A stretch of DNA of 64,000 nucleotides from Vibrio sp. HI00D65. Its GTDB lineage: Bacteria; Pseudomonadota; Gammaproteobacteria; Enterobacterales; Vibrionaceae. The notes below the pieces were generated by a model. It did not search any database, was not told the DNA's origin, and saw nothing but the letters and a program-made list of their open reading frames with translations. The translations under genes were made by a program, and so were the position numbers. The stretch lies in contig NZ_LWEH01000005.1 of NCBI RefSeq assembly GCF_001635455.1, positions 186,001 through 250,000 of the forward strand, given 5' to 3'. Positions 54,711 to 63,340 of this stretch are shown here, in pieces. Within the stretch, counting starts at the first letter, position 1. Each line of letters begins with the position of its first letter.

Positions 54711-55799
54711 ATGCGCTCTTATACTGGGTTCAAAAATCAGCGATTTAAAACCTATTTCGACAACGAAATTTATCTGCCGTACATAAATTTCATCTACATT
54801 CCGATCTCAATATTCTGCGCTTTTGTTGTCACTGACTATATTCACTTCGGTACGGAGTGCGTTACACCAATCATCTTACGTATTCTCTTGTTCTTGATAA
54901 TGATGGCCGTTGCTCATTACTGCATCAAAAACAAACCTAACGTTTTAGAGTTCGTAGAAAGTACCTTTCTTGTTATTAGCTCTCTGTTTTTGGTCTATGT
55001 TGGTCGACTCGCTATTGATTTAGGGAATTTTAACTACCAAGGTGGCATCATTCTAGTGATGATCTACATAGGTACTTATTCTCGATTGTCTGCCAAATAC
55101 AGCATTACGACGCTTTCATTTATCTTTTCCGCGTATCTGATCGGTCTATCTCCCCTACTATACGAAGCAGAACCTACTCACGAAATTGAGACAATTTCAG
55201 TTTACTTATCTGGCTATGTCTTGATTTCTGCAGCCTGTATTCGGCGTGACTTAGAAGTACATAAACGCTTCGCACAGTCTGAACAACTTCGTAAACAAGC
55301 GATACAATTACGTAAACAATCGAATATGTTTGAAGCACTATCTTATAAAGACGCGCTTACCGGCTGCTGCAACCGACTTTACTTACATCAGGTTATTGAA
55401 CCAAGCATTAACCGCAAACAATCGATCACATCGATTATGATAGACATTGACCATTTCAAAGCGATCAACGATACATACGGCCACCAAATGGGCGATTTGG
55501 TCATTAAAGATTTGGCCATTGAGATTCAGAAAAGACTGCCACTTGGAAGTAACTGTTTTCGATACGGCGGCGAAGAGTTTCTGATACTGGTTCAAGGTAG
55601 TACTAAGGAATCGATTCAATCCCTCGTAGGTTCTCTACTGGAGTGCCCTTCTAGACTTAGATTAGAAGTTACAATTTCAATCGGTGTCAAACACGCTTCT
55701 CAAGCACTAGGTTCCGTCGAGCAACTCATTGATGACGCGGACCAAGCACTCTATATTTCAAAGAAAAATGGACGAAATCAAATCTCTTGGTCTGATTAG
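54711..55799 (+). CDS. Membrane diguanylate cyclase (GGDEF domain)
   Basis: 362 residues. About six N-terminal membrane helices (residues 20-185) form a sensor with no extra domain. The GGDEF domain contains DALTGCCNRLYL, IMIDIDHFKAIND and the active-site loop FRYGGEEFLIL. The motif is GGEEF, compatible with activity. No RxxD inhibitory site is seen five residues upstream, so product inhibition may be absent. Makes c-di-GMP; input signal unknown. Confidence 0.88.
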   Translation: MRSYTGFKNQRFKTYFDNEIYLPYINFIYIPISIFCAFVVTDYIHFGTECVTPIILRILLFLIMMAVAHYCIKNKPNVLEFVESTFLVISSLFLVYVGRLAIDLGNFNYQGGIILVMIYIGTYSRLSAKYSITTLSFIFSAYLIGLSPLLYEAEPTHEIETISVYLSGYVLISAACIRRDLEVHKRFAQSEQLRKQAIQLRKQSNMFEALSYKDALTGCCNRLYLHQVIEPSINRKQSITSIMIDIDHFKAINDTYGHQMGDLVIKDLAIEIQKRLPLGSNCFRYGGEEFLILVQGSTKESIQSLVGSLLECPSRLRLEVTISIGVKHASQALGSVEQLIDDADQALYISKKNGRNQISWSD

Positions 55800-55836
55800 C
55801 TAAAAGCTTAATGTCACCTGATTACAGGACGAACAA

Positions 55837-55867
55837 CCCCCCCCCCAAGCATCTACAATACTTGGGG
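55837..55867 (+). terminator. Terminator with a ten-C tract
   Basis: Stem ccccaag / cttgggg with an 11-nt loop and T-rich end. The left arm begins within a run of ten Cs (55837-55846), a length-variable tract. Confidence 0.75.
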
Positions 55868-56211
55868 TTTTATTGATTGCCAAAAATAAATCATTAAAAA
55901 CAATCACTTACAACCAAATCAATTAATAGGTGGCGGCAATGTGGCGATGAGTGTACTGCCCACCTAACCACTCTATCTGATGTTTGATGTGCTCTAGCAT
56001 CAATCGGTATAGTTAATACGAGGCCTGATAAAAGGATTCCATTTTATCGTTTGCTAGTTACAAACATCTGAAACTCATTTTTGGACAAATCTTCTTAGGG
56101 CAATTACTCAAGCTAGAAAAATACAGATAACTTTTAGTATTTGAAAGTCACTTCGTGATATGTCCAGTTCTGTGGGCACGAATGACTCTTTTTCCTGAAT
56201 AACATGTAAAC
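55868..56211. other. Intergenic region, no gene seen
   Basis: Both strands carry only short frames without homology clues. No repeat, RNA or operator recognised. Confidence 0.4.
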
Positions 56212-56249
56212 AAAAAAGCCAGCATTGAATCCATCAACACTGGCCTTTG
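56212..56249 (-). terminator. Terminator of the DUF285 genes
   Basis: Stem aaagccag / ctggccttt with a 17-nt loop that itself contains an inner inverted repeat; read leftwards it is followed by a T-run. Confidence 0.75.
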
Positions 56250-56270
56250 TTTAGCTAGACCAATAGATAA

Positions 56271-57686
56271 TTAGTCTACAAAAATTGGCAGGTGTTCTTC
56301 AGTCAGAACACTGTCTTTCGCAAAGTCAGTGTGGTCTGTTACCTTGCTCACGTTCCAGTTAGATAAGTCTTGGTTAAAGGCCTTCGTATCACGAAACATG
56401 TATCTCATACCCACAACATTCGATGTATCCCAATCACCTATATCTTGATTAAAGGCACCTGCGTTATAAAACATGCTAACCATACTTGTCACATTCGATG
56501 TGTCCCACCCACTTATGTCTTGATTAAATGCTTGTGCGCTAAAGAACAGGGCTCTCATACTTGTCACATTCGATGTATCCCACCCACCGATATATTGGTT
56601 AAAGGCACTTGCACCACTAAACATATAACCAAAATCCGTCACATTTGATGTATCCCAGGCACCTATATCTTGGTTAAAGGCGCTTGCATCCACAAACATA
56701 AAAGACAAATTCGTCACATTTGATGTATCCCAGGCACCAATATCTTGGTTAAAGGCACTTGCACCAGCAAACATATATTTCATAACCTTCACACTGGATG
56801 TGTCCCAAGTACCGATATATTGGTTAAAAGCGCTTGCATCATTAAACATAAAATTAAAAGCCGTCACATTCGATGTATCCCAAGCACCTATATCTTGATT
56901 AAATGCTTGTGCTCTTAGGAACAGGCCTTCCATGCTTGTCACATTCGATGTATCCCACCCACCGATATTTTGATTAAAGGCACTTGCATGACTAAACATA
57001 TAGTCCAAATTCGTCACATTTGATGTATCCCAATGACCGATATTTTGATTAAAGGCTTCGGTGTGCTGAAACATATGGTTCATCGCCGTCACATTCGATG
57101 TATCCCAATGACCTATATTTTGATTAAAGGCTTCTGATTCAAAAAACATGTAGCCCATATCAGTCACATTTGATGTGTTCCAGTGACCTATATCTTGGTT
57201 AAATAATTTTGTGGCTCCGAACATCCAGCGCATATTCGTCACTTTAGATGTATCCCAATAACCTATATCTTGATTGAATGTACTAGCCCCCTTAAACATT
57301 TCGTACATTCCTCTGACATTCGATGTATCCCAATAACCTATATCTTGGTTAAAAGATTTAGCTCCTTTAAACATCCAAGCCATGTTCGTCACATTTGATG
57401 TATCCCAATCACTAATATCTGTATTAAAAGAAACTCGGTCATAAAAAACTCTACTCATATCCGTCACCTGTGTTGTGCACAAGCGGATATGACCTTGCTC
57501 TAAATTATCTAACAAAGTCTTATTTTTAATTAGAGTATTATCCACCACGACATAAACTTTGCCATTTTCAAGCATCACAGAGTTAACGGCTTGGTCAGGG
57601 CATTTTACTGAGATATCAACTGCGAATGCAGTTTGGCTAGCGAGCGCGGCGGTTCCTACTAGAAGGGAAGTTATGGTTCTTTTCAT
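56271..57686 (-). CDS. Secreted DUF285 (BspA-like) repeat protein, 15 repeats
   Basis: 471 residues. A signal peptide ends QTAFA-VD. A 60-residue N-terminal domain ([16 protein letters not shown] to [10 protein letters not shown]) contains two Cys. Fifteen 25-residue units of the type [20 protein letters not shown] follow, then a short cap ending [11 protein letters not shown]03382-type repeats form a solenoid used by surface and adhesion proteins. No LPXTG or lipobox is present, so it is secreted or periplasmic. AGGAAAA precedes the ATG. The 75-bp DNA repeats make copy number liable to change. Confidence 0.85.
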   Translation of the reverse strand: MKRTITSLLVGTAALASQTAFAVDISVKCPDQAVNSVMLENGKVYVVVDNTLIKNKTLLDNLEQGHIRLCTTQVTDMSRVFYDRVSFNTDISDWDTSNVTNMAWMFKGAKSFNQDIGYWDTSNVRGMYEMFKGASTFNQDIGYWDTSKVTNMRWMFGATKLFNQDIGHWNTSNVTDMGYMFFESEAFNQNIGHWDTSNVTAMNHMFQHTEAFNQNIGHWDTSNVTNLDYMFSHASAFNQNIGGWDTSNVTSMEGLFLRAQAFNQDIGAWDTSNVTAFNFMFNDASAFNQYIGTWDTSSVKVMKYMFAGASAFNQDIGAWDTSNVTNLSFMFVDASAFNQDIGAWDTSNVTDFGYMFSGASAFNQYIGGWDTSNVTSMRALFFSAQAFNQDISGWDTSNVTSMVSMFYNAGAFNQDIGDWDTSNVVGMRYMFRDTKAFNQDLSNWNVSKVTDHTDFAKDSVLTEEHLPIFVD

Positions 57687-57712
57687 TGTATTTTCCTAGG
57701 GTTGAATAGACG

Positions 57713-58150
57713 TTATTGCGTAAAAGTTGGAAGGCTATCTTCAGACAGGCCACTGCCTTTTGCGAAGTCGATATGGCGTGAGACGCGCTTGACGTCCCAG
57801 TAGGTTAAGTCTTGGTCAAAGTGCTTGGCGCCGGAGAACATGCGGTCCATATTGGTCACACGAGAGGTGTCCCAACGGCTGATGTCTTGATTGAAGTATG
57901 TGTTTTTAGCAAACAGGTCACTCATGTCTGTCACGTGAGTGGTGCAGAGTTGAATGTTGCCATCCAGAAAGTTTTGCCAATAGTCTGAGTTGCGAATGAG
58001 TGCGTCATTGACGACTACAAACAACTCATCTTCTTGAACCATGACGGTTCCTGGTTTATTTGATTCGCAAGCCACCGTTTCTGGTTCACTAGCAAAGGTG
58101 TGGCTGCAACTCAGCAGCGCGCAGGCGGAAATAATCGAACGTAATTTCAT
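57713..58150 (-). CDS. Short DUF285 paralogue, 2 repeats
   Basis: About 145 residues, with signal peptide (cleavage near TFAS-EP) and the same N-terminal domain (DELFVVVNDALIRN to LCTTHVTDMS, two Cys). Only two solenoid units (FNQDISRWDTSRVTNMDRMF and FDQDLTYWD) precede the matching cap (SGLSEDSLPTFTQ). It lies 26 nt upstream of the long version in the same direction, so they are probably one operon. The start MKLRSIISA at 58150 gives the cleaner signal peptide; 58162 is also possible. Confidence 0.8.
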   Translation of the reverse strand: MKLRSIISACALLSCSHTFASEPETVACESNKPGTVMVQEDELFVVVNDALIRNSDYWQNFLDGNIQLCTTHVTDMSDLFAKNTYFNQDISRWDTSRVTNMDRMFSGAKHFDQDLTYWDVKRVSRHIDFAKGSGLSEDSLPTFTQ

Positions 58151-58307
58151 AATTAAACTCATGATTTAATTAAACTAAGTTCGAAATGATACAGAAAGAT
58201 CGCTGATTCTTTTCACTTTTTCAGATGAAGAATACCCCTAAATATATAAATTGAGTTCCCCTCCTGAAAAATAACCCCCATTAATAACAACTGAGTCATC
58301 AATCAAT

Positions 58308-59942
58308 TTAAAGAATCAATGGAGTTAATCGCACGTTAAGTTTGAAGCTATCCGAGCCATGACCACGAATACCACTTTTTTGCACTGGTGCTTTAGTTGT
58401 TGCAGGGCCTGCCATTACACCGCTATGCGTATGGCTGGCCAGTGTGTCCGCGAGCTCTTTCACTACCTGCATAAGTTCAGACAGCAAAATCAGTACATTC
58501 TCTTCTTTTGAACCAATCCATGTTTTGGGTGCTTGTAACCATTGGTGTTCTGCAGCAATGCTTCGGCGAACTGTGCCAATCGTCTCTACCAGTTCCCCAG
58601 CAGTCGCGGTTTGCATGTTGCCCAAGCTGCCTAGCACAATGTCATCACCTGCTATTAAGTTAATCGCGCCGAGTGCCTCAATGAGCTTTTTGCCGATCAC
58701 TTCTTCAATACTGTGCTCATCAACCAAAATATGGTGCTGACCAAATTCACCACGATAGCGCTCTGCTTGCTCGAGCTTTTCGAATGCTTTTTGATATTGC
58801 GTTTGGTCAGTTTTCTGGGTGGTGTTTCCTGCTGCATCAATTCGGTGGCTAACCTCTTCACGTTGCTGCTGAAGTTGTTCCCCTGGCTCTATTGATGGCA
58901 ATGCATATTCACGGCCATAAACACCACGAATGATAGGTCTGTCATTCCGTCCATAAGCGAAAGCAATTTCAACTAATGTTCCCTCAAGAGGGTAAGACAG
59001 CAATCCAGATTCATGCCCACTCATATGAACAGGCAGTGGAATCGAGCGATAGACAGGCACGTTACTATCTGGGTTTAAGTTTTCATCAAGCACCTGAACA
59101 TCTACGGCAAATCTTGGGCGGAATGGGTCAGCAATTTGTCCTGCTATTGCGGTGTCTCTTACCGCCTCAACACGGCCAAACTTAGGCAAATGAAACCCCG
59201 CCGCCAACTCTGGGAAGTTCTGCAGCGTTTCACGTTTCTTTGGTGGAACTTCGGATTGCTCAGTCTTCCAATAAGCGGTCATTTCATCTTGAATCAAGTC
59301 CACTCGATTCACGCGCTTGTCGTTCATGACTCTGCCCGGCCTTAGCATAGGGAACGGAACAAAGGTGACACTGTTACCACTTTGGCGACTGGTGAACTCT
59401 TCCGGTATCGGCATAGGTTTATTGTGAAAGTGACTATCTTGATACGAACCGAAGTAAACCACCTGATCGGTATGTTGGAACCAAACACAGTCAGGGATAG
59501 AAAACGCCTTAGCGATTTGTTCTAAACATTGATAGCCCGTTCCTTGGCAAACAAAGTTTGGAATCGTGGTTTTGATGTAGTCAGCATCAGGCAAATTGAA
59601 TTCAAGCCCTGTCATATCCGAAAGAGCACCAATCACCTGCTCTGCGGTTGGGTGCTCTAGGCTAACCGCCCAGCGTTTAGACAAAATGCCAGCCAGTTCT
59701 TTAACCGTAATCTTGTGGTATCCGTTGGCTGCAGGTTGGACTTTGTCGATATACCCTTCAAACCAAGGAGCAGTATTATATTCATAACCGATATCTAAAC
59801 GTACAGACGCAAACGGCTCTGGCTTTTCCTTGGTTTCAACTTCGAAGATAGCAACACTGCCTAGTGATAGCTTTAGGCTCACCATGTTACTCACTAGTTT
59901 GACTTCTTCACCACTAATAAACAGGCGTTTTTCTAGCTTCAT
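58308..59942 (-). CDS. Contractile-tail spike protein (gpD/gpV or VgrG-like fusion)
   Basis: 544 residues. The N-terminal 220 look like the gpD/gp27 hub (ENP-type phrases YIDKVQPAANGYHKITVKEL and WAVSLEHPTAEQVIGAL). The OB/spike part contains GYEYNTAPWFEGY earlier and RNDRPIIRGVYGREYALPS later. A Gln/Glu-rich region follows, then the tip with SHTHSGVMAGPATTKAP, whose His-x-His is the metal site of gpV-type tips. It lies at the 3' end of the tail module and overlaps the gene before it by 4 nt. Confidence 0.75.
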   Translation of the reverse strand: MKLEKRLFISGEEVKLVSNMVSLKLSLGSVAIFEVETKEKPEPFASVRLDIGYEYNTAPWFEGYIDKVQPAANGYHKITVKELAGILSKRWAVSLEHPTAEQVIGALSDMTGLEFNLPDADYIKTTIPNFVCQGTGYQCLEQIAKAFSIPDCVWFQHTDQVVYFGSYQDSHFHNKPMPIPEEFTSRQSGNSVTFVPFPMLRPGRVMNDKRVNRVDLIQDEMTAYWKTEQSEVPPKKRETLQNFPELAAGFHLPKFGRVEAVRDTAIAGQIADPFRPRFAVDVQVLDENLNPDSNVPVYRSIPLPVHMSGHESGLLSYPLEGTLVEIAFAYGRNDRPIIRGVYGREYALPSIEPGEQLQQQREEVSHRIDAAGNTTQKTDQTQYQKAFEKLEQAERYRGEFGQHHILVDEHSIEEVIGKKLIEALGAINLIAGDDIVLGSLGNMQTATAGELVETIGTVRRSIAAEHQWLQAPKTWIGSKEENVLILLSELMQVVKELADTLASHTHSGVMAGPATTKAPVQKSGIRGHGSDSFKLNVRLTPLIL

Positions 59943-60412
59943 TGCGTTGCTTCCTCTGCGTTATTCAGTGCCTGTTTTAGTCGAGTGTTTTCTCGCTGTT
60001 CTGGTTTGGTTTGCTGTTTGGCACGTTGCTCTTTTTGCTCTGCCACACTGTTGTACTCTCGCAGCTCAAAAGACACATTCCAAGCCTGTAAAGTTTCATG
60101 CTCCCTCGCGTTGATACGGCCAGTGAATTTCACGTTGCGAATTTTGAGTGCCAACGCAATGTCGTTACCAATTCGGTAAACCCTGCGGGTGTTGGTGTCG
60201 TCTTTGTCCGACGCAAGCGAATACAACTGGGTGAGCGTTTCTACACGTGTGAATGGAACACGGCCACTAAAGGTCAGTTTCTTGCCTTTATCACCTTGCT
60301 CTGCCGTATCAGTACCCGATGATTGACCGCTCATGTCTTGGTCTTTTAACTCCATAGACATTTCAACTTTCATCGAGTCTAAGTTAACCGGCACACCATC
60401 GAGAGCTAACAT
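59939..60412 (-). CDS. Phage baseplate protein, poorly characterised
   Basis: 157 residues, starting MLALDGVPVNLDSMKVEM after AGGAGG. The core is a compact beta domain (LTFSGRVPFTRVETLTQLY, then VYRIGNDIALALKIRNVKF). The tail is Lys/Gln/Glu-rich. In Vibrio tail clusters such genes sit before the spike gene and are labelled baseplate complex proteins; the exact counterpart is uncertain. Confidence 0.6.
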   Translation of the reverse strand: MLALDGVPVNLDSMKVEMSMELKDQDMSGQSSGTDTAEQGDKGKKLTFSGRVPFTRVETLTQLYSLASDKDDTNTRRVYRIGNDIALALKIRNVKFTGRINAREHETLQAWNVSFELREYNSVAEQKEQRAKQQTKPEQRENTRLKQALNNAEEATQ

Positions 60413-60422
60413 TGACTACCTC

Positions 60423-61310
60423 CTAGCAAAGCAGTTCATCAAAAAAGGTCATGGGTTCATGGCTAAGCAGTAGACTCGCCACGGTGAATGGATGATTGTT
60501 TGGCGCGCCTGCTTGGCTAATATGCGTTGCGATGCTTTCAGCACTACCAGACACATAAAAAGTGTAAACACTACCCTTTAAGTCTTTAAGTGCATTTATA
60601 TGCGCTTTGACATCGCCCAACTTACTGGCTCGTTTTGCTGCCAGTGCCTGCAACTTACCGATCACATGGTTTGCGTCATCAGCTAACGATTCAAGCGTAG
60701 CGATTTGTGCCCCCTGCCAATGCAAAGCGTTCTGCAATGGATTGGCATTGAGTTTCGCCATAGGCTTAAAGCGAGGTTGGATGATTGCAGCAGGTTGGTG
60801 AAGCTTATCGGTTTCATTGGTCACGAGTGCTTGTGTCTGTCTAGCCACCTGACACCAATCTGGCAAAGGAAATACGGAAACGAGATCCGCCAACTGATGA
60901 GCGAACTGTGCTAACTGCGAAGCGGTCACCATAAGAGCGACACAATGAAGGTGACCATTGGGTCGGCACTTATCAGCATAATCACGCAACTTACCAGCTA
61001 ACACTTGGACTGCCGCCTGAGGGTTCAGGTAACACCCTGAATCCAACTTGGTACCCACTTGAAACTGATAAGGTGTGGCGGTTAGCACAGTGCCCGCTCT
61101 TAACAAACACTCAAGATCACCACGCAAGCCAAGCAAAGCACTCGCTTCTTCACTTAAAGAGTGACGCCCATAACTGGCATCACTTTCAAGGTGAGTTAAG
61201 CGGCCAACAGCTTCATTCATCGTTGTGCCGATTTGGTCTGTTACCTGCTCGGCACTGGTTTGAATGGCTTGTGAGCTATTAGGCCAACTGAGTGGCGATT
61301 GTTTCCACAT
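60423..61310 (-). CDS. Phage tail-module protein of unknown function
   Basis: About 295 residues, mostly helical, with no recognised domain. Phrases include HLESDASYGRHSLSEEASAL and the C-terminal HISQAGAPNNHPFTVASLLL. That last piece recalls LysM-adjacent or DNA-circulation type tail proteins, but weakly. The start MWKQSPLSW at 61310 follows the preceding stop by 5 nt; a TTG-started longer frame overlaps that gene. Position suggests a baseplate or tail-tube initiator role. Confidence 0.5.
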   Translation of the reverse strand: MWKQSPLSWPNSSQAIQTSAEQVTDQIGTTMNEAVGRLTHLESDASYGRHSLSEEASALLGLRGDLECLLRAGTVLTATPYQFQVGTKLDSGCYLNPQAAVQVLAGKLRDYADKCRPNGHLHCVALMVTASQLAQFAHQLADLVSVFPLPDWCQVARQTQALVTNETDKLHQPAAIIQPRFKPMAKLNANPLQNALHWQGAQIATLESLADDANHVIGKLQALAAKRASKLGDVKAHINALKDLKGSVYTFYVSGSAESIATHISQAGAPNNHPFTVASLLLSHEPMTFFDELLC

Positions 61311-61315
61311 AGGTC

Positions 61316-61870
61316 TTATACCTTGGAGGAGAGCTCTGGCGGAGTCGGCCAAGGATGTTCGGCTTGGATTAGCTCGACTGCAGCATCCGCTTGTTGTCTA
61401 AACGCTGCCGCTTCATCAACTAAGCCTTTCGACTCTTTGCGCCATGCTTCCATATAGAGAGGGTCACTTACTTCACTGTAAGCAGATCGACGAGCACTAC
61501 CCGCTTGGTCGTATTCAGCAATGTATTTATTGCTCTGGTTTGTTACCCATGCGCCATCAACCCACTCATCCCATAGCGTAGACGGTTTTTCTAACGTGTA
61601 TTCATCAGTGACCAAAGACGCATCATCAAACACTTTAGCTTCTTGGGTTTGCTTATTGTAACCCGTCACCTCAACTGGCTTTGGCTCGACAAGCCATTTA
61701 TGATTTTTAACATCAAACTTGGCGTGTTCGGTTTTGTCATCAAACTCTGGATTCGCTATCCAAGTAGAAAACTGAGGCAAGATATATTCATCATATCCCG
61801 CTACCTTATGAATTTGACTCTCACCCTGATGAATAAAGGTTTTGTAATCGTAGTGATACGCTATTTTCAT
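61316..61870 (-). CDS. Tail fibre assembly chaperone
   Basis: 184 residues, immediately downstream of the fibre gene and overlapping it by 4 nt. The region WVDGAWVTNQSNKYIAEYDQ, with AGSARRSAYSEVSDPLYMEA after it, is typical of the phage tail assembly chaperone family (gpG/Tfa group and DUF4376-like proteins). It probably helps fold or trimerise the fibre. Confidence 0.75.
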   Translation of the reverse strand: MKIAYHYDYKTFIHQGESQIHKVAGYDEYILPQFSTWIANPEFDDKTEHAKFDVKNHKWLVEPKPVEVTGYNKQTQEAKVFDDASLVTDEYTLEKPSTLWDEWVDGAWVTNQSNKYIAEYDQAGSARRSAYSEVSDPLYMEAWRKESKGLVDEAAAFRQQADAAVELIQAEHPWPTPPELSSKV

Positions 61871-63291
61871 GACATCCAGCCCCTATGAATTTTGATTGAC
61901 AGATTTGCAGTGTATGGGCGGTTTTCATTGTCTGTAGGTACCACTCGACTTGCATCAAATCCAATACCATCTCTATCTTTTTCAGAGTATTTTGTTGATG
62001 CTGCAACAGCGGAATCTGGCCTTTTCGCCTGTTTAAAAGCACCAGTTGTCACCAACGAAAGACTACCTGCTACATCTTGATATACTATGTTTTTGAATTC
62101 ACCTACGATATTTCTAATCGCATCACCTTGTGTATAACCGTGATTAACACCGCTTGGTGTACCACGAACAAAATGCCCTAAGTGATGATTTGGCAAAGTA
62201 AAGGTTGTTGCACCATCACCATCACCAAACTTCATGGCGTGAATCATAGGCTCCGCATCTTTAGCTGCCTGTGTTACAGTCATTCCTGCTGCTACAGCAT
62301 AATCCCAGAGCATTTTATCGGTCACTCTCGATAATTCGCCGCCTCTTAAATCAACCCAACCAGCTTTATCACCTGCATCATGGAACTCTCCAATTAAGCC
62401 AACTAAATGAACGAGCTTTGTGTATTGCGAATGCGGATCACCATCCGCCACATGCTCAGCCAAGCCCCCTTTAACCCGCCAATCAATCACTGAACCATCA
62501 GCATCAATTCCGGCCAGTTTAGCGACATAGTGCTGCTCACCGTTTCCGTCCACATAATCGGTCAGCTCAGTTTCAGAAACCACAATCGTTGCTTTGTTTT
62601 CCCACACTGAAAGCGCGGTACCTTGGCGAACCACATCGACATACAAACCGCTGGGTTTCGTGGTGATGGTTTGCAACACTTCACCCGTTAACACACCACG
62701 CAAACCACCGACATAAACAACACCAGGCGTCACTTTGTATTTTTTCGGGTCAGCTTGTTGGGTTACATCGAACCCATCAACAAAAGCCGTATGACCGTAG
62801 TTATCTAAGCAGGCCAAGCGCTGGTCTTCCTCGATGCCTTTCAAACGCGCTTGATAGTCAATCTGCCACGTCGATGCATCAATGGTAATGCCAGCAAGTT
62901 GCCCGGCTCCGTCATAGGCTTGCACCAATGACTTCGTGCTCGCCATGCCCTTTTCTTTAGACTCGGTAGCTTTGTGCACCACCATTCCGCAAGAGTTTGG
63001 CACATGCTTATCACGTAGATAAATCGCGTTAAAGGTGAACTCCGTAACGGTACTAGGGATCACCACGGAATACACCAGTGCGTTGTAACCCAGTTTGCCC
63101 ACTTGGTCGATGTCTTGTTGGTGGACCCATAGCGAAACATCAGGCAAACCATTTTCACGGTTAATTGGCTGGCTTACGTCTAGCCCCGGAATGTGCGCAA
63201 AAATCATCTCGTTCATGTCTGGTGCGCCACCGACACTGATCTGATTTTGCAAGTAACGCTCAAATTCGAGCGGTATTGCCGTTTGGCTCAT
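61867..63291 (-). CDS. Tail fibre protein (gpH-like)
   Basis: 474 residues. The N-terminus MNEMIFAHIPGLDVSQPINR binds the baseplate in related fibres (DUF3751 type). The middle has ADGDPHSQYTKL, a common fibre motif. The C-terminal part is a collar/receptor-binding region (FKNIVYQDVAGSLSLV and so on to WMS). GGAGG precedes the ATG. Determines host recognition. Confidence 0.8.
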   Translation of the reverse strand: MSQTAIPLEFERYLQNQISVGGAPDMNEMIFAHIPGLDVSQPINRENGLPDVSLWVHQQDIDQVGKLGYNALVYSVVIPSTVTEFTFNAIYLRDKHVPNSCGMVVHKATESKEKGMASTKSLVQAYDGAGQLAGITIDASTWQIDYQARLKGIEEDQRLACLDNYGHTAFVDGFDVTQQADPKKYKVTPGVVYVGGLRGVLTGEVLQTITTKPSGLYVDVVRQGTALSVWENKATIVVSETELTDYVDGNGEQHYVAKLAGIDADGSVIDWRVKGGLAEHVADGDPHSQYTKLVHLVGLIGEFHDAGDKAGWVDLRGGELSRVTDKMLWDYAVAAGMTVTQAAKDAEPMIHAMKFGDGDGATTFTLPNHHLGHFVRGTPSGVNHGYTQGDAIRNIVGEFKNIVYQDVAGSLSLVTTGAFKQAKRPDSAVAASTKYSEKDRDGIGFDASRVVPTDNENRPYTANLSIKIHRGWMS

Positions 63292-63340
63292 TGGGTACCT
63301 CCCCCTGTTTGCATTTACTGGCTGTACAAATGTTTACCAA

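Noticed and set aside
56345..57460. Regular 75-bp DNA periodicity that could suggest a CRISPR array
   Set aside because: The repeats are in frame throughout and encode DUF285 units; there are no unique spacers between constant repeats.
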